A stretch of DNA of 64,000 nucleotides from Datisca glomerata (GCA_003255025.1 QANY01004990.1:186001-250000), one strand, 5' to 3'. Counted from the first letter of the stretch, positions 1 through 11,094 are shown. Notes: generated from the letters alone by a model not told the origin. Made by a program: numbers and translations.

Positions 1-514
1 TTAAATCTTTATGATAAACGGGAAGTTAATAAAGATATTAATTCGTATCAATCATGTCATATATAATTTTATTATATAAAGTACATTCACTAAGATGTTT
101 ATCCACATCAATGATTCGGACCTAGACCACATGTATTCATAATGCTTAGTGAACCGTACTAACAATCATTTATTAAAGATTTCATACTTTAATATGCTGC
201 TGACAATTTTATTCATTATTTATTATCTCAATCCTCTCGAGCTGGGATAAGTATCATCAAGTTATTGAAAATGGTTTTTCTCGACAAAGCGAATTGCTTT
301 ATCAATGATTCGATGAAATATCTTTTACCAAGCGAAATAGGTAAAGAAACCTCCTTCCAAGATTTTATAGTTGATCCATTCTTAGTCTGAGTAAAATCCA
401 TCTTGTTATTATAGAAATGAACAAGAACAAATAAGTTTTAGCTAATGTAATAAAGATATCCATTGTCATTACAAAGATTCTACACACTTTATTTATTTCA
501 GAAAGCTCAAAAAC
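1..514. other. AT-rich left flank, nothing recognised
   Basis: I see no open reading frame with a family signature, no RNA gene and no clear repeat here. A stretch near 240-330 can be read as a short peptide, but I could not match it to any plastid or transposon protein. Recognisable plastid sequence begins just before trnN at about 515. Confidence 0.4.
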
Positions 515-574
515 CAATATTGGTCATGGGTTGAGAACGGGAATTGAATTCTATGAGATTTAATTTCCCGTTGT

Positions 575-646
575 TCCTCAGTAGCTCAGTGGTAGAGCGG
601 CTGGCTATTAACCGATTGGTCGTAGGTTCAAATCCTACTTGGGGAG
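575..646 (+). pseudogene. trnN-GUU: Plastid tRNA-Asn pseudogene
   Basis: A 72-nt sequence has the full cloverleaf of plastid tRNA-Asn: a D arm around GTAGCTCAGTGGTAGAGC, the T arm GTAGGTTCAAATCCTAC, and acceptor ends TCCTCAG and TTGGGGAG. The anticodon position reads ATT instead of GTT, and the anticodon stem has a GTC to CTG change beside it. T-arm and acceptor pairing are largely kept. The flanking bases also look plastid. It is unlikely to serve as a tRNA in the nucleus. Confidence 0.9.
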
Positions 647-733
647 ATTTGATTCAAAAGTTATAAAATGAATCAATTATAATATGAATTATTGTTAATT
701 ATTTTTACTGTACAAGAATATGTGGAGCTCGGC

Positions 734-985
734 ATGTCTGAAAGCACATGAGAACGTTTTGTTGCTGATATTATTACCAGTATTCGATACTGGGTCATTC
801 ATAGCATTACTATACCTTCTCTATTCATTGCAGGTTGGTTATTCTTCTGCACGGGTTTAGCTTATGATGTATTTGGAAGCCCTCATCCAAATGAGTATTA
901 AACAGAGAGCCGACAAGGAATTCCATTAATAACTGGCCTTTTTGATACTTTGGAACAAATCGATGAATTTAGTAGATCTTTTTAG
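734..985 (+). pseudogene. psbE: Cytochrome b559 alpha subunit, degraded copy
   Basis: PsbE is the alpha subunit of cytochrome b559 in photosystem II. All 83 codons are present in register from ATG to TAG, and the single membrane helix with the haem ligand is recognisable ([20 protein letters not shown]). In-frame stops interrupt it at codon 6 (TGA) and after PHPNEY (TAA). The plastid gene order psbE-psbF-psbL continues downstream with normal spacing. It is a dead nuclear copy. Confidence 0.93.
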
Positions 986-997
986 GAGGAGGACCCA

Positions 998-1335
<338 letters not shown>

Positions 1336-1584
1336 AACAAAAAACATTTTGTTGTCCTTTCTTTTTCATTAAATATTTATTAGGGGATTATAGCTTAGAT
1401 CTGTGCCAAGGTTTCAGATGAAAAGGAAATAGGATCTTTATCTCAATACCATCTGTTGACCAGTCTTTAGGAAATTCTTTTTATGATAATTGAACACCAT
1501 TATAGGTGCATTTAACATGCATTTCCTTATTCCAATCTTTAAAATCCTCGGACCATTCAAGAAATTGAAATAATAGCATACGCA
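1336..1584. other. Unassigned spacer inside the plastid mosaic
   Basis: AT-rich sequence between the rps8 and trnI blocks. It may include non-coding plastid DNA, but I could not assign it to a locus. Confidence 0.3.
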
Positions 1585-1750
1585 TAAGCACACTTGGAGA
1601 GCGCAGTACAACGAAGAGTTGTATGCTGTGTTCGGGAATGATGAATCGCTCCCAAAAAGGAATTTATTGATTCTATCCCAATTGGTTGGACCGTAGGTGC
1701 GATGATTTACTTCACGGGTGAGGTCTACGGTTCAAGTCCAGGATGGCCCA
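1585..1750 (+). pseudogene. trnI-GAU: Plastid tRNA-Ile intron 3' end and exon 2
   Basis: This is the inverted-repeat region between 16S and 23S rRNA. The intron 3' end runs from about 1585 (CACTTGGAGAGCGCAG onward) to 1713. Exon 2 is 1714-1750 and ends in TTCAAGTCCAGGATGGCCCA, the T arm and acceptor of tRNA-Ile(GAU). Exon 1 and most of the intron are missing. A few point changes are present. Confidence 0.86.
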
Positions 1751-1814
1751 GCTGCGCCAAGGAAAAGAATAGAAGAAGCATCTGACTCCTTCATGCATGC
1801 CCCACTTGGCTCGA

Positions 1815-2225
1815 GGGGATATAGCTCAGTTGGTATAGCTCCGCTCTTGCGATTACAGGTTGGATGCCTAATTATCCAGGAGGTAATGATAGTATCTTGT
1901 ACCTGAACCAGTGGTTCACTTTTTCTAAGTAATGGGGAAGCAGCTCCCTTCAACCCTTTGAGCAAAATTCGATAAAAAGAAGCAAAATCCATGGACCGAC
2001 CCCATCGTCTCCACCCTGTAGGAACTACGAGATCACCCCAAGGACGCCTTCGGTATCCAGGGTTAGCAGACCGACCATAGAACCTTGTTCAATAAATGAA
2101 ATGCATTAGTTGTCTGCTCTCCTGTTGGGTAGTAAGGGTCGGAGAATGGAAATCACTCATTCTTAAAACCAGCATTCTTAAGACCAAAGAGGCGAGCAGA
2201 AAAGGGGGGAAAGCTCTCCTTTCCT
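1815..2225 (+). pseudogene. trnA-UGC: Plastid tRNA-Ala exon 1 and deleted intron
   Basis: Exon 1 starts GGGGATATAGCTCAGTTGGT at 1815, 64 bp after trnI exon 2, exactly as in plastid inverted repeats. The group II intron follows, but with internal deletions. One removes the segment between two TTGC repeats at the exon-intron border (about 1850). Another joins the AAGTAATGGGGAAG part to GCAGCTCCCTTCAACCC near 1936. The intron part with GACCGACCCCAT and CCAAGGACGCCTTCGG is well kept. Exon 2 is absent. Confidence 0.85.
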
Positions 2226-2440
2226 GGTAGAACTGTACATGATATTTTCACCTCATACGGCTCCTCGTTCAATTCTTTCAAAGTCATTGGATCTTTTTCC
2301 TCGTTCGAGAATCTCCTCCATTCTTCCATTCTGTCCCGAAGAGTGACTGGGACAAATTTAGTCATGTTTTCATTCATTTGGAATCTGGGCTCTTCTATGT
2401 CATTTTTATTTACTTATCATTTTGCAAGTTCATTATTACG
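2226..2440 (-). pseudogene. Plastid group II intron domain V/VI piece, probably rps12
   Basis: Read on the - strand, GAGCCGTATGAGGTGAAAAT followed by a TCATGTAC element matches the domain V hairpin region of plastid group II introns. The bases upstream (GAATTGAACGAG and CTCGAACGAGGAAAAAGATC) resemble the 3' half of the trans-spliced rps12 intron as I recall it. That would agree with the rps12-trnV-like sequence next to it. Domain V is shared by many plastid introns, so the exact gene is uncertain. Confidence 0.45.
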
Positions 2441-3128
<688 letters not shown>

Positions 3129-3134
3129 CTACAT

Positions 3135-3425
3135 AACTTCCTGAAATTATGGTAGAGTATTCATGCTTAACACAATTTCTTTCTAATTCATTAAAATTTC
3201 ATATACTGATTCTTGAATACCCACCATGGTAGAGTATTCATGTGGTATTTTTTTTTCAGATTTTGCACATGTGATACATGTTCCTTCTATTTCTCCAAGC
3301 AAAGCTTTTCGCATCACAATGCCTATTATATCAGCTTGACCTTTCATAAGTGGAGACGGAATAAAGCGTTTATAATAAAGACGCTTACTGTCCGCTCTTG
3401 ATTTAACACACTTCCACTTTATTAG
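3135..3425 (-). pseudogene. rpoA: Plastid RNA polymerase alpha subunit fragment
   Basis: The - strand encodes [39 protein letters not shown] and [16 protein letters not shown], followed by IPHEYST and [12 protein letters not shown], the N-terminal domain of the alpha subunit. A 17-bp sequence (ATGGTAGAGTATTCATG) occurs at 3149-3165 and again at 3226-3242, so the end of the block carries a local duplication. Stops interrupt the 3' end. Confidence 0.88.
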
Positions 3426-3483
3426 AAAGTGACTTTCTTATAGTTGACATAAAGTGAATTATACTTTGATTTGTTTTATCAAT

Positions 3484-3943
3484 TCTTCTATATTTATTAT
3501 CGCTTTCATTGTTGCCCATCCGGTAGATATTGATGGTATTCGTGAACCTGTTTCTGGATCTTTACTTTACGGAAACAATATTATTTCTTGTGCTATTATT
3601 CCTACTTTTGCAGTTATAGGGTTGCACTTTTACCCAATATGGGACGTAACTTCCATTGATGAATGGTTATACAATGGAGATCCTTATGAGCTAATTGTTC
3701 TACACTTCTTACTTGGTGTACCGTGTTACATTGTTCGTGAGTGGGAACTTAGTTTCTGTCTGGGTATGCGCCCTTGGATTGCTGTAGTATATTCAGCTCC
3801 TGTCGCAGCTGCTACTGCTATTTTTTTGATATATCCAATTGGTCAAGGAAGCTTTTCTGACGGTATGCTTCTAGGAATCTCTGGTACTTTCAACTTCATG
3901 ATTGTATTCCAGGTTGAGCATAACATTCTTATACACCCATTTC
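3484..3943 (+). pseudogene. psbA: Photosystem II D1 protein, internal fragment
   Basis: D1 is the reaction-centre protein of photosystem II (353 residues). This open block covers about residues 46-197: [20 protein letters not shown], then [20 protein letters not shown] and [20 protein letters not shown], ending EHNILIHPF. The frame is open, but many conserved residues are altered (Gly to Asp, Ala to Val, Arg to Cys, Pro to Leu), nearly all by C to T or G to A. It stops at a junction near 3943, just before the chlorophyll-ligand histidine. No start or end of the gene is present. Confidence 0.95.
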
Positions 3944-4194
3944 GCATCAAAATATGAAGAAATAGGTATGCCTAGATAATTTTTTTCTATGGATAAAGGA
4001 TCTAATTGATAAAAGAAGCACTGTAAAGATCAATTAAGGAGGTTTTCGGCCAATACAATCAAAATTGCTTACTTATATCATGATAGTTGATAAAAATGAG
4101 GAATTAACTTATGTAATAGAGTCGATCCCCTACGGTATTGAGCAGCGGTGTAGCAAAAAAGCTTGTACATGACTTCAATGAAGATTTGGTTCAT
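3944..4194. other. Probable plastid-derived spacer, locus not identified
   Basis: The composition and style fit plastid non-coding DNA (for example GAGTCGATCCCCTACGG near 4120), but I cannot name the locus. No convincing reading frame is present. Confidence 0.3.
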
Positions 4195-4394
4195 CCCATA
4201 ATAGGTCTCATTCATCTACCCTTTCCCGGAAGTCGATGACTATTCATAGCTATTACCTTGAAACCAAAGAAAAGTTCGACCCAATGCTTTATTTCTATCC
4301 TAGTGGATCCTGATTCGACATTAGAAGTATATTGATTTTTCCCCAATAACCGAATACTTTTGTCTGTAAATACTGCATATTTGATTCCATCATA
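4195..4394 (-). pseudogene. rpl23: Ribosomal protein L23, N-terminal two thirds
   Basis: The - strand reads [20 protein letters not shown], then [20 protein letters not shown] and [14 protein letters not shown], a clear match to plastid L23. The normal start ATGGATGGA has become TATGATGGA, so the start codon is lost. A stop replaces the Arg after GKGR, and the match fades after RPIMG. The block then joins unassigned sequence. Confidence 0.88.
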
Positions 4395-4845
4395 AATTTT
4401 CTTTCCTATGAGTTCTAGTCTCAATAAGAATGCTAGTTCTTACTGTTCATATGTTATGATATGCAAAAATGGGATATGAATTTAAAACGGGTGCCTGGAT
4501 TATTATGTATATCATGAACGATACGGAACTGAATCGAGTAATCTCTACCTTTATCCAAGAAAAGGTAATTCTGAGCTTCATGTTACTCCTCCTAAGAGAC
4601 ATGTCAGATCTAGGGCTTCCCAATTCGATTGAATGAGATGACAGTTTCTCATTCTGAATCTGTAAAATCTGAATTTTGATCAAATCACACATCGCAATAT
4701 ACTAAGCCTTCTAATTCTTTAAGAGGTTTATCTAAAAGATTCACGATATAACTAGGAAGACATTTCAAATACCACACATGGGTTACTGGGCATGCCAGTT
4801 TGATATATCCCATTTGATATCTTCATATCCGAGAATAACCAAATT
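4395..4845 (-). pseudogene. rpoC1: Plastid rpoC1 exon 1 end with start of its intron
   Basis: The - strand encodes [20 protein letters not shown], then [19 protein letters not shown] and VYCD, the end of exon 1. Immediately after it comes GTGTGATTTG (4690 downward), the 5' splice motif GTGYG of a group II intron, and about 290 bp of intron. This piece is separate from the exon 2 piece at 2640-3125, and both are on the - strand. A TGA replaces an Arg codon near 4830. It is evidence that genomic plastid DNA, not spliced RNA, was the source. Confidence 0.85.
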
Positions 4846-4909
4846 AGTTACGATTACCTCGATAAGATATTCCTTTCATTCTCCTTTATGGTGCTTACGG
4901 AATCTGGTA
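4843..4909 (-). pseudogene. rpl16: Ribosomal protein L16 short fragment
   Basis: About 65 bp on the - strand read TRFRKHHKG and, after a frameshift, MKGISYRGN, matching [20 protein letters not shown] near the start of plastid L16. The fragment is short but the match is continuous at the DNA level. Confidence 0.62.
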
Positions 4910-4914
4910 TTCTA

Positions 4915-5148
4915 TTATCATTTCGAATTAGAAATCCATTAATCCAACTGACTAAAAATTATAAATGGATCCATTTTTTGGATTTTTACTAGAGGTTGGG
5001 AATATATGGACTTTCTATAGGACCCATTTTACTGACGGGTTTTATCACCACTTTAACAACTTTAGCGGCTCGGCCAGTTACTCGGGATTCCTGATTATTC
5101 CATTTCCTAATGTTAGCAATGTATAGCAAGCAAATAGGATCATAAGCA
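4915..5148 (+). pseudogene. ndhD: NADH dehydrogenase subunit 4 fragment A (N-terminal part)
   Basis: NdhD is a proton-pumping membrane subunit of the plastid NDH complex. The + strand reads NPLIQLTKNYKWIHFLDFYW, then [28 protein letters not shown], a stop, and LFHFLMLAMYSKQIGS. It is joined to rpl16 on the left. A second, non-overlapping part of the same gene lies at 6645-7237 in the opposite orientation. Confidence 0.9.
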
Positions 5149-5324
5149 ATTCCATAAATCTATGGAGTTCAAAAACAAATATTTATCTTATTATTAATCA
5201 ATGATTTCGTATAGAGCTAGAACGGCCCTCACAAATTGCAAATACTAATTTGATAAGAATTAATCGGTTAATTGTATCATTAACCATTTCTTTATTTTGG
5301 CGTGAGGAACTTCTCATGAATTCA

Positions 5325-5420
5325 CTAATTTTTGGATCAATCGAAAGTTCGATTATATCTGAACTACTCATTTTCAAATAGTATCCACATTGTTCACAAA
5401 TATTCATTTTAGATTTAAAA
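5325..5420 (-). pseudogene. accD: Acetyl-CoA carboxylase beta subunit, zinc-finger fragment
   Basis: The - strand reads [20 protein letters not shown], then DIIELSID. This matches the second half of the CxxC zinc finger and the following segment of plastid AccD (carboxyltransferase beta subunit). Downstream, 5198-5325, the frame stays open ([20 protein letters not shown]), but I could not assign that part with confidence. Confidence 0.72.
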
Positions 5421-5830
5421 AAAATTATAATTTAATCCATAACAATTTTCGCATTCAACACAATGATTCAAGGCAAAGATAAAGGATATCAGAGCAAGGA
5501 AATACCATTTTCAATTATCTCAATAACTAAACTAGATCAGAATGAATAATATAAATATATTCTAAAGGAGACATACAAATGGGGTTCTAGACCGCTCAAT
5601 AAATGAAATGCTTAAAGGTTTTCCTTTGAATGAGAATTATCCAATTTGAGTTAAAAGGGTACAAAGAAGAATGATTTATTTCTTTTTCAAAAAGAAATAA
5701 ATAAAGAATAAGTTTGGTTACGATAAATTGGATAATGACTAAATGTGATCGACTCTATTTCGTATACTTTGGAAGGAGCTTGAACAGTTTGGGAAGGGAT
5801 TTTGATTGATCAAAAAGAAGAATCTACTTC
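5421..5830. other. Plastid-like non-coding DNA, partly rpl2 intron
   Basis: No gene is seen. The last 60 or so bases (GAACAGTTTGGGAAGGGATT onward) match the 3' end of the plastid rpl2 intron that leads into exon 2. The rest is unassigned AT-rich sequence. Confidence 0.45.
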
Positions 5831-6264
5831 AACCGATATGATTTAGGCACGACCATACATAACATAGAAATCATACTTGGAAAGGGTGGACAATTAGCTA
5901 GAGCAGCAGGTGCTGTAGTGAAACTGATAGCAAAAGAGGAGAAATTGACCACATTAAAATTACCTTCTGGGGAGGTCTGTTTGATATCCAAAAATTGCTC
6001 AGCAACAGTCGGACAAGTGGGGAATGCTGGGGTGAACCAGAAAAGTTTGGGTAGAGCCGGATCTAAATGTTGGCTAGGTAAACATCCTGTAGTTAGAGGA
6101 GTAGTTATGAACCCTGCAGACCATCCTCATGGGGGTGGTGAAGGGAGGGCCCCAATTGGTAGAAAAAACCCGCAACCCCTTGGGGTTATCCTGCACTTGG
6201 AAGAAGAAGTAGAAAAAGGAAAAAATATAGGGATAATTTGATTCTTCATCGTCGTAGTAAATAG
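5831..6264 (+). pseudogene. rpl2: Ribosomal protein L2, exon 2
   Basis: Exon 2 of plastid L2 is nearly complete, from the LTDMPLGT region to the normal stop TAG at 6262-6264. It reads [51 protein letters not shown] and [21 protein letters not shown] one-base loss in the A run near 6163 ([10 protein letters not shown] becomes GRKNPQPLG) shifts the frame, and the end LHRRSK is read in another frame. The sequence is closer to plastid than most blocks here. Confidence 0.95.
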
Positions 6265-6348
6265 GAGATAAAATAGAATGGAAAAAGCAGCATGTCGTAT
6301 CAATGGAGAATTTGGGGATTATTTTTACCCGATCGGTCCAAAGCCTTA

Positions 6349-6645
<297 letters not shown>

Positions 6646-7237
6646 GTAATTATTCCAAAAAATTCTATTAATTCTGCAAAAATCGATAATGCTCGGTAAT
6701 GCAAGGGAAGCCATTGATAAGATACTGAAAGTCTTGAATATTTTTAGAATTAGTATAGCCATTCCACCCATTTCGTCGAGATAAACAAGACATATTCTAT
6801 CATAACTTGTTCCCGCCAAGAAAAAAAGCGAAGTTCCAATAAATCCATGAGAGATTATTTGTAAAATAGCTCCATTAAGTCCCGTATCGCTTAGAGATCC
6901 AATTCCTATAATTATGAAACCCATATGAGATACGGAGGAATAATCTATTCTTTTTTTTTAAATTACGTTGACCAGGAGATGTTGAAGCTCTATAGATTAT
7001 TTGAATTATGCCAATTATCATCAACCAGGGAGAAAATATAGAATCAATATAAGGTAAGAATTCCATATTGATTCGAACCAATCCATATGCTCCCATTTTT
7101 AATAAGATTCCGGCTAGAAGCATACAAGTACTGTAATGTGCCTCTCCGTGGGTGCTTGGTAACCATGTATGTAAGGGTATAATCGGTAATTTAATAGAAA
7201 AAGCAATAAGAATATTATTTGTAGTGCTACAGGATAC
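6646..7237 (-). pseudogene. ndhD: NADH dehydrogenase subunit 4 fragment B (central part)
   Basis: The - strand reads [90 protein letters not shown] and [12 protein letters not shown], with several frameshifts. This continues the protein beyond fragment A, but in the opposite orientation. The two pieces are not contiguous with each other and were joined separately. Confidence 0.92.
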
Positions 7238-8045
7238 GATTTATTTGATTGATGATAAAGAAATAGAATTATTGGTTCAATTCTCCACCTTAACGATAGA
7301 AAAAAAGGATTGATCAAATTCTATTGAGTCTGACTCATGGTGATCATTTATCAAAGAATGACTCTGGTTATCAAATGATTGAACAACCGGGAGCAATTTA
7401 CGTACGATACTTAGTTTACATTCATAAAAAGTATCTAATGAATTATGAGTTCAATACATCATGTTTAGTTGAAAGACGGACATTCCTTGCTCATTATCAG
7501 ATAATCACTTATTCACAAATCTCATGTGGGGCTGATAGTTTTCATTTCTCATCTCATGGAAAACCCTTTTCACTCTGCTTAGTCCTATCCCCCTCTAGGG
7601 TATTTTAGTGATAGGTTTTATAGGAATTGGACGATCCTATTTGGTTAAATACCTTGCGACAAACTCATATATTCCTTTTATTACAGTATTTCTGAACAAG
7701 TTTCTAGATAACAAGCCTAAGGGTTTTCTTATTGATGATGGTGACGATATTGATCATAGTGGCGATATTGATGATATCGATCGTGACCTTGATACGGAGA
7801 TGGAGCTTCTAACTATGATGAATGCGCTAACTATGGATATGATGCCGGAAATAGACCGATTTTATATCACCTTTCAATTCGAATTAGCAAAAGCAATGTC
7901 TCCTTGCATAATATGGATTCCCAACATTCATGATCTGGATGTGAATGAGTCAAATTACTTATCCCTCAGTCTATTAGTGAACTATATCTCTAGGGATTGT
8001 GAAAGATGTTCCACTATAAATATTCTTGTTATTGTGTCGACGTTG
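7238..8045 (+). pseudogene. ycf2: Ycf2 fragment with the AAA-type ATPase region
   Basis: Ycf2 is the large AAA-type protein of the plastid inner-envelope import-associated complex. This block reads [20 protein letters not shown], then [24 protein letters not shown], a D-rich acidic stretch and [20 protein letters not shown]. The Walker A region is changed from GSIGTGRSYL to [10 protein letters not shown], and a stop (TAG) falls just before it at 7606-7608. The acidic indel-prone stretch resembles that of normal ycf2. Confidence 0.95.
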
Positions 8046-8570
8046 ATTTTATTGTAAATCCACGATCAAGGCAATTGGCTAAATTTCGTGAAACCATTTC
8101 ATAGAAGTTCATTGATTCTTCTTTTTATAAAGCAAATCGACTTCGATTCTTGAATAATCCACATCATTTCTGCTTTTATTGTAATAAAAGATTCTCTTTT
8201 TATGTGGATTATGTGGAAAAGGCCTATATCAATAATTATGATTTTACGTATGGACAATTCCTCAATATCTTGTTCATTCGCAACAAAATATTTTCTTTGT
8301 GCGGCGATAAAAAAACATGATATTTTCGAGAGAGATACTTTTCACCAATCAAGTCACAGGTATCTAACATATTCATACCTAACGATTTTTCACAAAGTGG
8401 TGACGAAAGGTATAACTTGTAAAAATATTTTCATTTTCCAATTCGATCTGATCCATTCTTTCGTAGAGTTATTTACTCGATCGCAGACATTTCTGGAACA
8501 CCTCTAACAAAGGGACAAATAGTCAATTCTTAAAGAACTTATTGTCAACCTCTTTCAGATATGAATGTAC
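8046..8570 (+). pseudogene. ycf2: Ycf2 fragment from upstream of the ATPase region
   Basis: Across frames the + strand reads [60 protein letters not shown] and [11 protein letters not shown]. In Ycf2 this comes several hundred residues before the ATPase region, but here it follows it. The two ycf2 blocks are therefore joined in swapped order in the same orientation. Frameshifts and a stop are present. The right edge of the plastid mosaic is at about 8570. Confidence 0.88.
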
Positions 8571-8770
8571 AAGATCATAGTCTCATTAGTGAATATGAAA
8601 ATTTCATATATTTATATAAATTATTCAACAATAATTAAAAGAACAATTATAAAAAAAATATTTTCATTAAATTTCATATTAAAATTATCAATACACATGT
8701 TTTGAGGGCATTACTCCCAACACAAACATCTTAGGTCTCTAAAAAAGAATGTCAAGGTTAATGTTATAGC
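8571..8770. other. AT-rich spacer
   Basis: Low-complexity AT-rich DNA between the plastid mosaic and the LINE-associated region. No feature is seen. Confidence 0.5.
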
Positions 8771-9649
8771 TCTATTAATACACAGCAACTATTGTGGGAG
8801 GAATCCTAGGTGATCGACGATGATCGAGAGAAGGCTTTTCTGTTAACGGATTAAAAATGGGCAAACGGCCACTGGCCAAGAGTGGTGCTCGAAGGAGGGC
8901 TCGGATCATTAATGAGAGATTTGGTATGTTGGAAGCAAATGATAAGGCCTTGTACAGTGAGGACCACCCAAATGAAGCCACGTCAGCGAAGGTACAAAAA
9001 TATGGCATTGACAAAAACTCGAGCAATAGGCAATTGGATCGTGAGGATAACTCATCTAAAGCTACGTCAGCTAAGGTAATTAAACCCCACATCTTGTCTG
9101 GCAGTGATAGCGATGTGGGCAGTAGGCCATTGGGCAGCATGCCTTTGCCCATGCACGCTGAACAAGGAAAATGACAAGCTAAGGAATGTGGGGCGCCAGA
9201 TTTTAAGGGGAAGGATTGTCCTCTTGAAGCCACGTCAGCGAAGGAAATAAAAGTTAAGAACGCGGGCAGCAAGTTATCCGACTCATCCAATGCCATGTCA
9301 ACATATATATATATATACTCATCATCTTTCCTAGCAATGACAACGAAGTGCGCAGTAGGTTATTGATGCACGCTGAATGGGGAAAATGACAAGATAACGG
9401 GGAACGCCATAGACAAGTCAGCTTCGACCTCCTCCCCTACAAGAAAACTTGAATCTTCTTCCTTTCTTGATTACAACAAGGTTATAGAAGAACTAGAGTT
9501 ATATGCCTTTACACAAGGCTTTAGGAGGAACTGTGAAGTCACTCCCCCTCCCTCTCATTTGCCAAAAAGGAAGGCCAACCCTCCTTTACTCGAGCACAAT
9601 GTTGTATATGACAAGATTTGCAAAGACTCTTCAGAACATGCTAGAGTTG
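8771..9649 (+). other. Degenerate region upstream of a LINE, with internal repeats
   Basis: A 105-residue open frame at 8857-9174 (MGKRPLAKSGARRRARI at its start) has no family I recognise. It is hydrophilic and carries two ATSAK motifs and a GSRPLGSMPLP stretch. Similar DNA words recur at 9100-9170 and 9345-9395 (GCAGTAGG, GCACGCTGAA, GGGAAAATGACAAG), so the region contains a diverged direct repeat. An (AT)n tract lies at 9303-9315. It may be the 5' region of the LINE that follows. The open frame may be chance. Confidence 0.35.
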
Positions 9650-10500
9650 ATGGAACCTAGGCTGAAAGAGTCAAACAGAACCAGAAATAACGTCTTCATT
9701 TGGCATTTGAGGAGACCACCATTTCTGAACCAGAAAAGATTACCCCTTTGGCTGTGTGAGTAGAGATGGCTTCACCAAATGGGACTCTTGCCTTGAGGGT
9801 TCTTTTTATGGGAAAGACTACCCCTTTTGCACCTGGTTAAAAGACTTGCCCTTCAATTTTGAAAAAATAAAGGGTTAGTGGACGTCTCTTTGCACAAAGG
9901 CCTTTTCTATTTCCATTTTCAATCTATTGAGGAGATGGAATTATTCATGGAGGATGGGCGTTGGCATTTCGTTGGTACACCTCTGGTACTTAAACCATGG
10001 CCTTTTCTAAGGAGAAACTAAACACTATCCCATTATGGGTTATATTCTGGAATGTCCCAGTGGAGCTTTTGTCTGAAGAAGCCTTGGAACATATTGCAAG
10101 TGCTGATGGGAACCTTTGTATACTGGCGCTTTGACTGCCAAAGGAGTTAGGAGAGACTTTGCCAGAATTTATGTTGAAATCAAGATCCAGGCTAGAGTTG
10201 TGGAACACTTTGATATTGATTTAGGTATTTAGGGATGGGACACCATTTTGGTTAAGGTGGAGTATGAGGGATTACCTAAGAGGTGTCACAAGTGTTCCAT
10301 GTTTAGACATGATTGTGATTACATTCATAACCCTAAACCTAATCCACCCCCCCCCCCCATTCACCACACCCACCATCATTTCCCCAACATGATTCCTATA
10401 ATGCCTCCATTGTCCCTAGATCCCCCTCTGATCACCCTCCCACTCCTAAATCAGTCCCTGATTCATCCACTACCCCCATCCTCAAACCCATCTACCTGAT
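9650..10500 (+). pseudogene. LINE ORF1 (DUF4283 plus zinc knuckle), degraded
   Basis: Across frames the sequence reads LHKGLFYFHFQSIEEMELFM, then EDGRWHFVGTPLVLKPWPF and LNTIPLWVIFWNVPVELLSE, the DUF4283 fold of plant LINE ORF1 RNA-binding proteins. VEYEGLPKRCHKCSMFRHDC follows at about 10257, an altered zf-CCHC_4 knuckle whose last ligand spacing is not canonical. A proline-rich tail with a C run (about 10345-10360) ends it. Several stops are present. Confidence 0.75.
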
Positions 10501-11086
10501 AAATGGTCCTGAAGTGCTGGCACTAATGGCACGTTTAATACATGGACCACTTATAGAGATTTAAGTCCTCCTAGGGACCCTATGAGGTGGTCCAAACACA
10601 TTTGGTTATCCTTCTACATCCCAAGATGCAATATTATCTCTTGGTTGGCCCTTTTGAACAAGTTAGCCACTAGAGATAAAGTTGCACAATGAGGTTCTCA
10701 TTTAGTTAGAAGCCTGGATTGTGTGTTCTACATAGTGTATTTTGAGACAAACCAGCACTTGTTCGTTGAGTGTGTTTTGCCAAAGCAGTATAGGAAGACC
10801 TAATGGCCAAATATGATCTGACCTGCCTAGCCATTAACTGAAATAGACTAATTTCCTGGCTGCTAGTTAAATCTAGGGGTAAAACCTTACTGGGGGCCAT
10901 CCTAAGGCTTACCATCTCTTCTTTCATCTATCATATTTGAAAGGAAATGAGCTCTAGGATTTTTTATGGTAAACTTTCGGACAAGGTGGTGCTTATCAAA
11001 ATTATCTCCCAGAATGTTAAGTTCAGATTGTGGAGTGTTAGAGGTTTTTGTGAGTCTGATCTCAACTCTGCATTAGCTGAGTTGAG
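10468..11086 (+). repeat. Direct repeat copy 1: LINE ORF2 3' end (zf-RVT region)
   Basis: Encodes PPRDPMRWSKHIWLSFYIPR, CNIISWLALLNKLATRDKV and ETNQHLFVECVLPK, the zf-RVT domain at the end of LINE reverse transcriptases, broken by stops. It repeats almost exactly at 14102-14712. Here it sits directly after ORF1, where the endonuclease should be. Confidence 0.85.
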
Positions 11087-11094
11087 ATCAGACT
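11053..11094. repeat. Perfect 16-bp inverted repeat at LINE junction
   Basis: AGTCTGATCTCAACTC (11053-11068), a 10-base loop and GAGTTGAGATCAGACT (11079-11094) are exact reverse complements. The left arm belongs to 3' copy 1. The right arm is absent from copy 2 at the same place and lies just before the endonuclease start. This is a fold-back junction. Confidence 0.95.

Noticed and set aside
3454..3957. Possible functional D1 (psbA) gene
   Set aside because: Lacks both termini, has many changes at invariant residues, and is joined to unrelated plastid blocks.
5198..5325. Continuation of the accD frame ([20 protein letters not shown])
   Set aside because: It does not match AccD and I could not assign it to another plastid protein, so I left it unnamed.
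5918..6241. Possible functional L2 gene
   Set aside because: Only exon 2 is present, with a one-base frameshift in an A run.
8775..9296. 173-codon - strand frame opposite the 105-codon + frame
   Set aside because: No family signature and complementary to another frame; most likely a shadow.
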